Of a DNA stretch of 64,000 nt, positions 8,339 through 18,540 are shown in pieces. Position 1 is the stretch's first letter. Every line of letters begins with the position of its first letter. The notes under the pieces were generated by a model. It saw only the letters and a list, made by a program, of their open reading frames with translations, did not search any database and was not told the DNA's origin. The translations under genes were made by a program, and so were the position numbers. The DNA comes from CAWGMT01 sp963823675. GTDB lineage: Bacteria > Planctomycetota > Planctomycetia > Isosphaerales > Isosphaeraceae. Where the stretch lies: contig CAWGMT010000008.1 in assembly GCA_963823675.1 (NCBI GenBank), positions 1,054,001 through 1,118,000 on the forward strand, written 5' to 3'.

Positions 8339-9115
8339 TCACCGGGCCGTGTAACCGCCGTCGATGAACAAGGTCGCGCCGGTCATGAAGCTCGAGGCTT
8401 CCGAGGCGAGGAAAACCGCGGCGGGCCCCAGCTCGACCGGGGCACCCCAGCGCGCCAGGGGCACGTTGGCTTCCATCTGTGCCCGCGCCGCCGGATCGTT
8501 GAGCAGAGGCGTATTGATCTCGGTCGCAAACGGCCCCGGGCAGAGGGCGTTGACGTTGATCCCATCCCTGGCCCATTCGAGTGCGAGCGTCTTGGTCAGA
8601 AGCGTCAGGCCCCCCTTGCTCGACGCATACGGCGTGCGGCCCGGCAGCGAGATCTCGCCCAGCATGCTCGACACGTTGATCACCCGCCCCCATTTTTGCC
8701 GTTTCATGGCCGGTGCAACGGCTCGACAGCAGAGCCATGGCCCCTTCAGGTTGGTATCGACGACGGCGTCCCAGTCCTCCTCGCGCAAGTCCTCGATCGG
8801 GCCGCGGACATTGATCCCGGCGTTGTTGACCAGGATGTCGATGCGGCCTAACGACTTCAGAACACGGTCGATCATGGATTCGACATTCGCCAGGGCGGTG
8901 ACGTCGGCGGCCAGTCCCAGAACCTCTCGGCCCGTGGATTTCGCGATCGATTCGGCGGCCCTTTTCGCCGGCTCCGCGGTGCGGGACGACAAGGCGACCG
9001 CCGCCCCAGCCGACGAAAGCGCCTCAGCGATCACGTAGCCCAGCCCACGCGAACCGCCCGTCACGAGCGCCACCTTGCCGTCAAGCCGAAATCGGTCCAG
9101 TACGCTTCCGCCCAT
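8339..9115 (-). CDS. Short-chain dehydrogenase/reductase (classical SDR)
   Basis: This gene encodes 258 residues. The Rossmann cofactor motif TGGSRGLG sits near residue 15, NNAG near 95, the catalytic Ser in VINVSSMLG, the catalytic Tyr/Lys in YASSKGG, and the C-terminal signature ends FIDGGYTAR. The set Asn-Ser-Tyr-Lys is complete, so the enzyme should be active. The LSSRTAE segment after beta-2 suggests NADP(H) preference. The closest functional classes are 3-oxoacyl-ACP reductase and gluconate 5-dehydrogenase; the substrate cannot be fixed from sequence alone. Start ATG 9115 was chosen over a TTG at 9130. It is upstream of argJ on the same strand with an 94-base gap. Confidence 0.88.
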   Translation of the reverse strand: MGGSVLDRFRLDGKVALVTGGSRGLGYVIAEALSSAGAAVALSSRTAEPAKRAAESIAKSTGREVLGLAADVTALANVESMIDRVLKSLGRIDILVNNAGINVRGPIEDLREEDWDAVVDTNLKGPWLCCRAVAPAMKRQKWGRVINVSSMLGEISLPGRTPYASSKGGLTLLTKTLALEWARDGINVNALCPGPFATEINTPLLNDPAARAQMEANVPLARWGAPVELGPAAVFLASEASSFMTGATLFIDGGYTAR

Positions 9116-9606
9116 TCCGAGTTCTCGCAATTGCCTCTATTCGGACCCACGCAAACTTTGACTCGCCTCAGCCTATCCGACCGTCGGCGTCACCGAAAGA
9201 GCCAGCCCCAGGCGGGACCGCAATTGCTTCACTCATCAAGCGACGCGCGGTCGCGTGATCCTGGAGCCCCCTTCCTCGCCATGCGCGATCACGCTGATCG
9301 CCTGCCGCCCATAAGCCATAACGATCAACCAAAGACTGCCGGAGATTCCCCGGACGCCGAAACCGGTCGGTTCTCGGAATTTCCCGATGGTTCAGGCGAT
9401 CTGCGTTAGTGACATAACGTCTAGAGAAACATTAGGGTTTGGGAAGATCGGATTACTGGGAAATTTAGAGAAAGATCCTGAAGCGATTGGCTGAAAGGGG
9501 ACGAAGTTTATGAGTGAGTTGGCGGTGCCATGCCCAGGACGGAGTCTTGGCGTTTGGTACCGGTATGTCGCGCCGAAGTAGGTCGGGAGTGAATTTGGAG
9601 CGTCCG
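9116..9606. other. Intergenic region upstream of the YTV gene
   Basis: This 490-base stretch separates the SDR gene from the YTV gene. It should hold the YTV promoter. The part from 9410 to 9520 is locally AT-richer. I see no RNA gene, repeat or convincing ORF. GGAG at 9597-9600 is the Shine-Dalgarno of the ATG at 9607. Confidence 0.4.
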
Positions 9607-9700
9607 ATGTTGAGAAAACTGCTGACGGTCTCGCTGTTTGCCCTCGGAATAGGGCTCGGCGCGGCCGCGCACCCGGCGCAGGGAGCAAGCTACGCGGGTG
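9607..9700 (+). other. Signal peptide of the YTV protein, out of frame with the body
   Basis: An ATG at 9607, six bases after GGAG, opens a classical signal peptide (MLRKLLTVSLFALGIGLGAA, then AHPAQGA). It is in a different frame from the YTV repeats that start at about 9698. Skipping one base in the GCGGGTGG stretch at 9694-9701 joins the two. Confidence 0.65.
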
Positions 9701-11872
9701 GATCATCGTATCGAACTTTGTCCCGTGCCCCAGGAGTGTTGTGGGCACATCCAGTATCAACTCCAGCGTCAGACGGTGCTCCAGAACGTGCAGGAGACCG
9801 TCTACGAAACGCAACAAGTCCAGTGTGTGCGGACCGTCTGTGAAACGGTCTTGCAGCCCCGGACCATCAACACCGTCAAGAATGTCGTCGAACAATGCGT
9901 GCGCGATGAACCGTATACCGTCTGCAAGCCTGTGTACCGGACGGTGTCGCGTGAGGTTCACTACACGATCCAGCGGCCGGTGACGCGGACGGTCTGGAAG
10001 GATGTGCCTTACACGGTCTGCAGGCCGGTGCACGAGACCCATCTCGAGACTCGTTCATACACCGTCTGCAAACCGGTCCGTGAGACTTGCTTCAAGACCT
10101 GTGCCTATAACGTTTGCCGGCCGGTGCGCGAGGTGACTTACAAGGACGTCTGCTACACGGTCTGCCAGCCCGTGCAGGAGACCTTCATGAAGACTGTGAG
10201 CTACACGGTCTGCAGGCCGGTTCAGGAGACCTGCTACAAGACCGTTTGCTACACGGTCTGCCAGCCGGTTCAGAAGACCTGCACCCGCTGTGTGCCGTAC
10301 ACGGTGCAGGTGCCCGTGCAGCACACCGTGATCCAGTGCCAGGCCACGACCGAGATGGTGCCCGTTCGCAAGTGCTGCTACAAGCAGGTCGCCTACACGG
10401 TCTGCCGGCCAGTAAGCGAGACGGTCCTCAAGGAGTGCCGGTACACCGTTTGCGAGCCCGTGCAGCGCACCGAGCTACGCACCTGCGCGTACACGGTCTG
10501 CCGCCCGGTCCGCGAAACGGTCCTGAAGGAGTGCCGCTACACGGTCTGCCGCCCGGTCCAGACGACCACGTACAAGACCGTCACCAGGACTTGCTGCCGG
10601 ACGGTGACCGAGACCGCCTGCCGCGAGGTCTGCGAGACGGTTTGTGTACCGAGGACGGTCGTCCAGCCGGTCACGAAGACGTGCTATGAGACGGTCGTCG
10701 AGCGGTGGTGCGTTCCCGGCAAGACGTACTGCGTCAACGGCTGCCTGGTCCAAGCGCCGGCGGGTTGGTGCGAACGAAAGGTCTGCTGCCCGCGCACCGT
10801 GGTCGAAAACGTTTGCTGCACGGTCTACGACGCACAGGTCATCAAGAAGCAGGTGCCGTATACGATCTGCAAACAGGTCCCTTATACCGTCTGCGAGCAG
10901 GTCCCCGTCACGTGCTGCCAGCTCGTCGCCGAGGAATGCGTCAAACAGGTGCCCGTCACCACTTGCCGGATGGTGAGCGAAACCTGCTACAAGCAAGTTC
11001 CCTATACCGTCTGCGAGTACGTGAAGAGAGAGTGCGTCAAGCAGGTGCCCGTGACCGTCTGCCGGACCGTTCAGGAAACGTGCTATAAGACGGTGCCCTA
11101 CACCGTCTGCACGCTCGAGCCCAAAACGTGCATGCGGCGCGTCCCCGTCTGTGTCACCAGCTACTGCTCCAAGACCTGTTTTCGCCAGGAGCCCTACACG
11201 GTGACGGTCAACGTCCCAGTGCAGTGCTCGAAGCAGGTGCCCTACACGGTGACGCGGACGATCAGCGAGTGCTGCTACAAGCAAGTGCCCTGCACGGTCA
11301 CGAGAATGGTGCCGCAGACCTGCACGAAGCGCGTCCCGATCACGACCTGCCGCATGGTGACCGAGACTTGCTACAAGCAAGTACCGGTGACCACCTGCCG
11401 GTTGGTGTCCGAGATTTGCTACAAGCAAGTCCCGGTGACCACTTGCCGCATGGAGAGTGTGCCGTGCGTCAAGAAAGTCTGCGAGACGATCTGCGAGACC
11501 GTGACCGAGCCGTGCGTCAAGATCGTGCCCCAGACCATTTGCGAGACCCAGACGATTCAGTGCATCCGCAAGGTGCCCTACACCGTCTGCCGGCAAGTGT
11601 GCGAGCCCAAGACGATCTGCTGCCCGGTCACCGTCACGCGCCAGGTGGTCGACCCCAAGACCATCTGCGTGCCGCGGACCATCTGCAAGCAGGTGCCGGT
11701 CGAGGTATGCGTCAAGGTGCCGGTCGTCGTGCACTGTCCTCCGGTCGTTTTCCCTTCGGCGCAGAGTGTCCTGGCTTCGGGCCAGTCCGTTCCGTATAGC
11801 GCGGTGCCCCCCTCCGACCCAGGCGACAAGCGCTACCCGCTCGTCAGCCCGCAGTCGCAGGTCGTGCACTGA
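9698..11872 (+). CDS. Cysteine-rich planctomycetal YTV-repeat protein
   Basis: This gene encodes 724 residues from GTG 9698. It is built almost entirely of short repeats of the type VPYTVCRPVxET and KQVPVTTCRMVSETCYK, with dozens of YTV units and a very high Cys content (often every 10-15 residues). YTV-domain proteins are known from planctomycetes and have been placed in the proteinaceous, disulfide-rich cell wall. No catalytic domain is visible; the C-terminus (PPVVFPSAQSVLASGQSV) is non-repetitive. The true start is probably the signal peptide at 9607 in another frame. A long antisense frame across the gene is a by-product of the repeats. Confidence 0.9.
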   Translation: MDHRIELCPVPQECCGHIQYQLQRQTVLQNVQETVYETQQVQCVRTVCETVLQPRTINTVKNVVEQCVRDEPYTVCKPVYRTVSREVHYTIQRPVTRTVWKDVPYTVCRPVHETHLETRSYTVCKPVRETCFKTCAYNVCRPVREVTYKDVCYTVCQPVQETFMKTVSYTVCRPVQETCYKTVCYTVCQPVQKTCTRCVPYTVQVPVQHTVIQCQATTEMVPVRKCCYKQVAYTVCRPVSETVLKECRYTVCEPVQRTELRTCAYTVCRPVRETVLKECRYTVCRPVQTTTYKTVTRTCCRTVTETACREVCETVCVPRTVVQPVTKTCYETVVERWCVPGKTYCVNGCLVQAPAGWCERKVCCPRTVVENVCCTVYDAQVIKKQVPYTICKQVPYTVCEQVPVTCCQLVAEECVKQVPVTTCRMVSETCYKQVPYTVCEYVKRECVKQVPVTVCRTVQETCYKTVPYTVCTLEPKTCMRRVPVCVTSYCSKTCFRQEPYTVTVNVPVQCSKQVPYTVTRTISECCYKQVPCTVTRMVPQTCTKRVPITTCRMVTETCYKQVPVTTCRLVSEICYKQVPVTTCRMESVPCVKKVCETICETVTEPCVKIVPQTICETQTIQCIRKVPYTVCRQVCEPKTICCPVTVTRQVVDPKTICVPRTICKQVPVEVCVKVPVVVHCPPVVFPSAQSVLASGQSVPYSAVPPSDPGDKRYPLVSPQSQVVH

Positions 11873-11932
11873 GCAGTCCCGAAAAACCAACCCAGCTCGT
11901 TGACACGATGTCGAGCACACCCGATTCGGCGC

Positions 11933-11962
11933 AGCCCCCGGAGTCACTTCCGGGGGCTTTTT
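11933..11962 (+). terminator. Rho-independent terminator of the YTV gene
   Basis: A perfect 10-bp stem (AGCCCCCGGA at 11933-11942 with TCCGGGGGCT at 11949-11958), a 6-base loop and a T-run to 11962 lie 60 bases after the YTV stop codon. Confidence 0.85.
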
Positions 11963-12017
11963 GTTTCGAATGGCTGACCGCCCGATATTCGGCAGCAATT
12001 CCCAGAGCGGCGGTTTT

Positions 12018-12251
12018 GGCGTTGCGCTTTTTAGACTTGGCCCCGATGGGGCGGCGACATACCAGCCCGGAGCAACGCCCTGGGAACCGGGATGGCTACC
12101 AAAACGCCCGAGCCCTGAAGGGGCGAAACATCCCTTCGATTGTGCCGCCCCTTCAGGGCTCGATTTTCGTTCGATTTCCGCTCCTTCCCCAGGGCGTTGC
12201 CCTGGGCTGATTTGTGGTTGCCCCTTCAGGGCGGGCAAATAGCGCAACACC
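12018..12251. repeat. Palindromic MITE-like intergenic element
   Basis: The ends are imperfect inverted repeats: GGCGTTGCGCTTTTTAG on the left against GGTGTTGCGCTATTTG read on the other strand from the right. Internal inverted pairs are AGCAACGCCCTGGG against CCCAGGGCGTTGC, and GAGCCCTGAAGGGGC against GCCCCTTCAGGGCTC. No transposase is present. It looks like a non-autonomous dispersed repeat between the YTV gene and the 3' end of the kinase gene. Confidence 0.65.
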
Positions 12252-12269
12252 AAAAAGCGGCGATTTGGA

Positions 12270-15200
12270 TTACTTGGCTCTGTTCGTTGCTCTGTTTCGA
12301 GCGACAACGAGTGCCCGAAAGTCCGCTCGGTCCCGCAACGAGTCGAGCTCGCGATCATCGGCCAGGAGCCAGCGGGTGCTCGGCGCCGACAAGTATTTGA
12401 GCGTTTGCGCTTTGTCGATCCATTCGACGGCCTGTTTACCGAAGTGCCCTTCGAGTTCCTTTTTCCTTGCCATATCCAAGGACGGGTCTTTGCGAGCCAT
12501 TTTGGCCAGCTGCGGCAAATCTGGGCTGCCGCGTACAACCATCGGCCATTACCGGTATCGGTCGCAGCGCACGCCGCGGCAAGAGTCTCCGCCTCGGCGT
12601 AATCACCCTGTTGGGCAAGCAGAAAGGCTTTCAACCCCGGGCTGACGTCCGGCAGGGCGCCCCTGGCCAGGGTGTCGCGCCAGTCGTCGGCGAGCTCGCT
12701 GGAGCGAGCCAACAGGCCATCGGCGTAGGCGAGGCTCGCATGATAGCTCCCGGATCGATCGCTGCCGCGTTTTTCCGGAACCGACCGCGCATCTTTATCC
12801 TGTCCCGGAGTGGTCAAATTCACACGGTCGCGCCATGCCACGAGCGGAGCGGTGTCTCCAAACCAGTCCCGAAAATCCCGGAGCAGATTGTGCACATAGA
12901 AGCCATACTCGGACACACTGGGGAAATTCGCCGTCAGCTCCTCCTCAATTTCGAGCGCTTTCTGGAGCAGGGGACGCGCCAGGTCGCCCCGGTGCTGCTC
13001 GTGATACGCCAGAGACGCCAAACTATAGGCGATGTCGGCAACCAGATGGCGATAGTATCCGCTGGCGGGATGGGAGCCGACCAAACGCTCCGCGACGCCA
13101 AGCGCCCTTTGCCACGTAGTTTGCGCCCGGTTCGACCTGCGCCAGGTTTCGGTGTGCGTCGGCCAGCTCGCTCAGGGCATCGATGAAATACGAGAGGTAG
13201 TCGGGGTTTCCGACGTGCGCCTGGACGAGCGACTCGAATAAAGCGCTTGCTGTTTCCGCGGCTGCCCGATGTTGCTCACGGCGGTCCGTGTGGGCGTAGA
13301 GCTTGGCGAGGCTCAAGAGCACCACGGCGTGCTCGAGACGAATAGCCGGCGATTGCGCATGATCCTGCGGAAGAGCATCAAAGATGCCTTGTGCGGTGAG
13401 CAACGTCTGCTCGGCGAGAGTGTGGTCGTTCATCAAAAAGAGGTAGAGATTGCCCAGGCTCCGCAACGTTCGCGCCAGGTCGCTCTGATACGCCGGCTCC
13501 TCGGGATGGGCCTGCACGAGTGCTTCTTGCAGCTCCCGAGCCCGGCGGAAAGCAGCCTCGCCAAGCGTGGCGTTCATCTCGCCTGCGCAGGCAGACGCCT
13601 TCGCGGAACCAGCTCTCCGCCAGCTCGCTTTGGTAGAGTGGATCGTCAGGTTTGGCCCCGTGCAGGCGTTCGAAGATCGTGCGCATCTTCTGAAAGTGCT
13701 CGAGTGCCTTGGGCCAGGATTCCAGGACGCTCGTAATCAGGCCGAGCCGCTTGTGCGCTCGACCCAGCTCGGCCGCAAGGTGCTGGTCATCGGGGGCTTG
13801 GCGGACAAAGCCCTCGTAAAAATCCCTGGCCGTCCGCAACAACTCCCGGCGCAACGGCTCGAGGTTCTGTGCCTTGAGCACGTCGTTGTCGCTGACTTGC
13901 GTCAGGTAGGTATCGACCGCTTCGCGTGCCTGGCGGAAGTTCCGCTCGGCGAGCCGCGCTGCTCGATGGCTTCATCGCGCTGGCGCAAAGCCCGCCTGCT
14001 TGCCGCTTCCGCCCGTCGCCACTGCGAGAAGGTGCCGGCAAAGCCGGACACGATCACGAAAAAGAGCGCCGCCGCCAATCCAGCGACCAGCGGTCGCCGC
14101 CGGCACCATTGCCAGGTACGCTCGGTCCTTCCGACCGGCCGCGCCCGGATGGTTTCGCCGCGCAGCCACCGCCGGAGATCTTCGCCGAATTCACCGGCAG
14201 TCTGGTACCGCCGGCTCGGTTCCTTTGCCATTGCCTTCAGGCAAATCGTCTCGAGATCGCGGGCAATTGCTTCGTTGAGCAGACGCGGCGCAGCCGGCTC
14301 CTCTTCCAGAACCTGGTGCACAACCCGCGCCGGAGTGCCCCGAAAGGGCGGCTCGCCGGTCAGCATCTCATAAAGAGAAGCACCCAGCGAGTATTGGTCA
14401 GTCAGCGCGTCAACCCTACCCCGCCCTCGCGCCTGCTCGGGGCTCATGTAGCTGGGGGTTCCGACCAGCGTCCCCTCCGCGATCGAGCCCGGTGAATCGA
14501 CAAAGTGCGCCAGGCCGAAATCGACGATGTGGACTCTCCCCGTGGCCGGATCGAAGAGAAGGTTGGCCGGCTTGACGTCGCAATGAATCAAGCCGGCGGC
14601 GTGCGCGGCCGCCAGCCCGGTCGCGGCCTGCGCAGCCAGCTCGGCCGCTTCGCCGCGGCTAGCCGTTTCTGCTCGCGCAGCCGCTCGGCGACGCTCGGGC
14701 CGGGAATATACTCCATGACGATGAAGGGCAACCCATCGGCCGTCTCCTCCACCGCGTAGACAACCACCACGTTGTCGTGACGGAAACGCGAGGCCAGCCG
14801 CGCCTCGCGGGCAAGCCTGCGGCAGTTGTCAGCATCGACGCGCCCGGGATGGAGACGCTTGATCGCCACCGGCCTTCCCAACCTATCGTCGTAACCTTCA
14901 AAGACCACGCCCAGCCCGCCCCGGCCGATTTCCCGAATGATGCGGTACGGTCCCATGGTGCCAAGATCGCCCTCGACCCGCGGCAAGCCCAGCTCCACCC
15001 TGGCGCGCGACAGCACATTGGGTGGATCGAGGCCAACCGAGGTTTCCCCGAGGTTGCCCATCAGTCGCTCGAGCGCTGGCTCATTCTGGTAGGGCGACGG
15101 CGTGCGTGCCAGAAGCGCCCGAGCGCAAGGTCGGGGTCCTCGGTGGCGCGGTCGAGCGTGGCGCGGCACGTCGGGCACTCAGCCACGTGCGTCCGCAGGA

Positions 15201-15279
15201 TCGATGCCTCGTCGGCCGTCAGGCTCGCGGAGAGCAAACCACGCAAGACCTCTGGATCAGGACATGGCGTCATGGGCAT
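12270..15279 (-). pseudogene. Zinc-finger / Ser-Thr protein kinase / TPR protein, six frameshifts
   Basis: Joined across frames this is one protein of about 1000 residues. An N-terminal zinc-finger-like motif (HVAECPTC) is followed by a kinase domain with G-loop IGRGGLGVVFEG, VAIKRL, HCDVKPANLL (catalytic Asp present), DFGLAHF and GTPSYMSPEQ. One transmembrane segment (LVAGLAAALFFVIVSGFAG) precedes a TPR-rich C-terminal half with FYEGF, PEEPAYQSDLA and SDLARTLRSLGNLY units. Frames change near 15100, 14655, 13955, 13580, 13135 and 12525. No stops or large losses occur inside the segments, so sequencing indels are more likely than decay. Such kinases usually sit beside an ECF sigma factor, as here; the sigma gene lies directly upstream. 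Confidence 0.8.
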
Positions 15280-15321
15280 TGAGGAAGGTACCCGGGGTGA
15301 ATGGCAATCTTAGGATCTTGG

Positions 15322-15592
15322 GATCGCCGGACGGAGCCGGCTCTACAACGAGGCGATTTCCCTTGTAGGAGGGGGCCCTGTCCCCCGATCTGGTCGCTTG
15401 CGATCGCCGGACGGAGCCGGCTCCTACTTGCAGGAGGGGGCTCTGTCCCCCGATCTGGTCGCTTGCGATCGCCAGACGGAGCCGGCTCCTACTTGTAGGA
15501 GGGGGCTCTGTCCCCCGATCTGGTCGCTTGCGATCGCCAGACGGAGCCGGCTCCTACTTGTAGGAGGGGGCTCTGTCCCCCGATCTGGTCGC
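15322..15592. repeat. Tandem 65-bp palindromic repeat, about four copies
   Basis: Copies start at 15322 (80 bp, diverged), 15402, 15467 and 15532 (last one truncated). Each holds the palindrome GGAGCCGGCTCC, the inverted pair CCTAC/GTAGG, and GGGGG-CTCTGT-CCCCC, so each unit can fold into two or three hairpins. The copies are nearly identical, which suggests recent duplication. They fill the gap between the sigma factor and the kinase gene. Confidence 0.85.
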
Positions 15593-15618
15593 GGTTTTGC
15601 TGATTTTCGCGCAGCACC

Positions 15619-16295
15619 TCACTCATCAAGCAGTACGAACGCAGGTACGTCCTCGGCGAGTATCAGGATCTGGGCGCGGAGCGATTTCAAGACGCGCGAC
15701 TTGGCTGCATAGACCTGGTTGATCGCCAACCCGACCTTCGTCGCAACCTCCCGTGGGTCGCCCCCGTCGATCCAGGTTTGCTCGAACGCCCGCCAGGTAC
15801 TCTCTTCGAATCGCGGCCTGATCTCTTCGAGCGCCACCTTGAGAACCTGGGCATGGAAGTCGTCGGCCCATTCGGCATCGGCCCCGCCCTCGGCCATCTC
15901 CTCCACAAGCTCGGTCCCGGCGGGCGCGGGTGCTAGAGCGTTCTGCGAGCGGCCAAGCCAGCGCAGCACTTTGTGCCGCGCAACGGTCCGAAGCCAGTCG
16001 CGGAACCGCCCCTTGCGCTGGTCGTATTCGAACCCTCGAATCGACTGGCTGACTTGCTTGAGCACATCCTGAGTCACGTCGGCCGCATCGGCGTCTTGCA
16101 AGCCCTTCTTGCGGCAATAGGAATAAATCAAGGGGGCGTACGTGACGCAAACGTCCGCCACGCCGCGGCGTCGGAATGGTCGCGGAGTCGCACAAGCAGA
16201 CTCGGACGGGTTGCGTCCTCTCCGGACGGCCGCTCCATGTTCTCATATTCCGCGAGTTGGTCGATCTGCGCTGACATCGCCCGGTTTTTTTTCAT
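15619..16295 (-). pseudogene. ECF sigma-70 family factor, one frameshift
   Basis: Joined, this gives about 225 residues. Region 2 includes LIYSYCRKKGLQDADAADVT and FRDWLRTVARHKVLRWLGR; region 4 includes FEQTWIDGGDPREVATKV and INQVYAAKSRVLKSLR. These are typical of planctomycetal ECF factors that partner with kinases. The frame breaks near 16155: upstream, in another frame, is LLVRLRDHSDAAAWRTF, which should join directly to VTYAPLIYSY. The start is probably ATG 16295 (GGAGGG upstream); 16277 and 16238 are in-frame alternatives. It should direct RNA polymerase to a small regulon and is expected to be controlled by the downstream kinase protein. It is divergent from the giant surface gene. Confidence 0.75.
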
Positions 16296-17156
16296 TATCA
16301 CTTCGCCCTCCGGGGATTACAAGCTTGCATCCACGGAGACCGCTTTCGTGATTTTTGGGGGAACGCCAACGCAGATCGGCCCTTAGCCCGGCTATGGCTT
16401 CTCAGGAAGGGCCTACGCCTTGGAAACGGCCGACGTTGGGCCCTGCTTCACGCCATCCCCCCGTCGAAGGCGGGATCAACTCCGAGGTTTCTCAAATTGA
16501 ATCAGCAACCCGGGCGGCAACGGCGACCACGATGTGCGGGCAGGCGGCGACGGAGCCGGCCATTGATCGAGGCTCTGGAAGAGCGCCTGCTTCTGGCAAC
16601 GGTCAACTGGATCTCAAGCACCAGCGGCAACTGGGATGTGGGCAGCAACTGGAGCACCGGGCAGGTCCCCGGGCCTGGCGACGACGTGGTCATTAGTGTC
16701 CCGGGGGACAACCCGACAATCACCCTCAATTCGGGGAATCAGACGATTCACAGCCTACAGTGCACCGACACCCTGGCGATCACGGGCGGCAGCCTCGGGC
16801 TGGTAGCCAACTCGGAGATCGACGGTGCCCTGACACTGGGTTCGGGCGGGGAAATCGTGACTGACAACGTACTCACGCTGACCGGCAGCGACTCGTGGAC
16901 CGGTGGCACGATCAGCGGCGACATCGTCAGTCTCGACGAGCACCGCCACACTCGCCATGTCCGACGCGACAGCGACGACTCTGTCGGCAACCTTGAATAA
17001 TGCCGGCGGAATATCCGTGACTGGTGGCGGCGGCCTTGTCGGCGGCGGCACGCTCAATAATACAGGAACCTTCTCCGACAACAGCACTGGCACCTTCACA
17101 ATCAGCCTGCCGTTTCAAAACCAGGGCGGCACGATCGATGTGGCAAGCGGCACGCT

Positions 17157-18540
17157 GTCGATCCAGAGCACCAGTTGCACCTGGACTGGCGGAGGCACCT
17201 TGGACGCCGCCGCCGGCGCCACGCTGCAATTGGCGCCCGCCAGCGCAGACGACGGCATCATCCTCTCGGGCACCTACACCGGCTCGGGCGCGGGGGCTGT
17301 CGAGTTCACCACTGGTGGGCTGGTGACTGGCCAGAGCGGAGCGACCTTCGATTTCCCGCAGGGGCTATTCTCTTGGCAGGGCGGCGAGATCTTTGTCGAG
17401 GGTGGTGCGCTAGTCAACACCGGATTTTTGACTCTGGACAATTCCGGCGGCATCACGCTGGCTGCGTCGGCTGCTCCCGGCGACTTCGTCAACCAGGGCG
17501 AGATCGACCAGACCGGTGCCGGCAACCTGGTGATATCCAGCGGCACGCTCGACAACCAGGCCCAAGCGACTTATGACATCAGCGGCACCGGCGGCATCAC
17601 GGGCGCCGGCACGTTTTCCGTCGAAGGCACCGTCAAGATGACGAGCACTGGCACGGCCACGCTTGCCGTATTCTCCGCCTTGAACGGCGGCACCATCGAC
17701 GCGGCGAGTGGGACCCTGTTCGATCCAGAGCGTTCGACAGCATCTGGACCGGCGGCACCCTCGACGCCGCTGCCGGCGCCACGCTGCAACTGGCGCCGGC
17801 CCTCGGCGGCGACAACGGCATCCGCATGACCGGCACCTATACCGGCTCGGGCGGGGGCGTCGTCGAGTTGACCACCGGGGGTCTCGAGATCGGCAGTAGT
17901 GGGGCGACCTTCGACTTTCCGAAGGGGCTGTTCCAGTGGCAGGGCGGCAGCATCAACGTTGACCTGGGGGGCGCGCTGACCAACACCGGCTTCCTCACTC
18001 TGAGCAATTCCAGCGGCATCACGCTGAGTACGCTAAGTGCCCCAGGCGACATGGTCAACAAGGGCGAGGTGGACCAGACCGGGACGGGCAACCTGGCGAT
18101 CCCTAGCGGCACATTCGACAACCAGGCCGGAGCGACTTACGACTTCAGCGGCACGGGCGGGGTGACGGGCGCCGGCGCATTTTCCGATGAAGGCACCATC
18201 GAAATGACGGGCAGCGGCGTGGCCACGATCTCGGTTTCTTCCGCCTTGAACGGCGGCACGATCGACGTGGATAGCGGCACGCTGTCGATCCAAAGCACCA
18301 ACTGCACGTGGACCGGCGGCACCCTCAGCGCCGCAACTGGCGCGACGCTACAACTCGCACCGGCGGCAGGCGGCCCTAACGGCATCACCCTGACGGGCAC
18401 CTACAGCGGCTCGGGCGGGGGCACCGTCGAGTTAACCAGCGGTGCTCTCGACATTGGCAGCGGTGGGGCGACCCTCGACTTCCCCCAAGGCTTGTTCCAG
18501 TGGCAGGGAGGCACGCTCGGAGGCGCCTTCAGTGGCCCGG
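17157..18540 (+). repeat. Intragenic tandem repeat of about 187 codons
   Basis: The unit beginning with the SIQS-CTWTGGTL motif and ending with SALNGGTIDxxSGT recurs at about 17157, 17713 and 18280 (about 560 bases each; the last is partial). Each contains LQLAP, GTYTGSGGG, FDFPxGLFQWQGG, GEVDQTGxGNL and DISGTGGITGAG-type motifs, so the copies are recent duplications within surface protein A. Confidence 0.75.

Noticed and set aside
10475..13084. 869-codon minus-strand frame across the YTV gene and kinase 3' end
   Set aside because: Its first 230 codons are part of the kinase/TPR gene; the rest is antisense to the YTV repeats, which keep the opposite frame open by their regular codon pattern.
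15322..15592. Possible CRISPR array
   Set aside because: Units are contiguous 65-bp tandem copies with no variable spacers.
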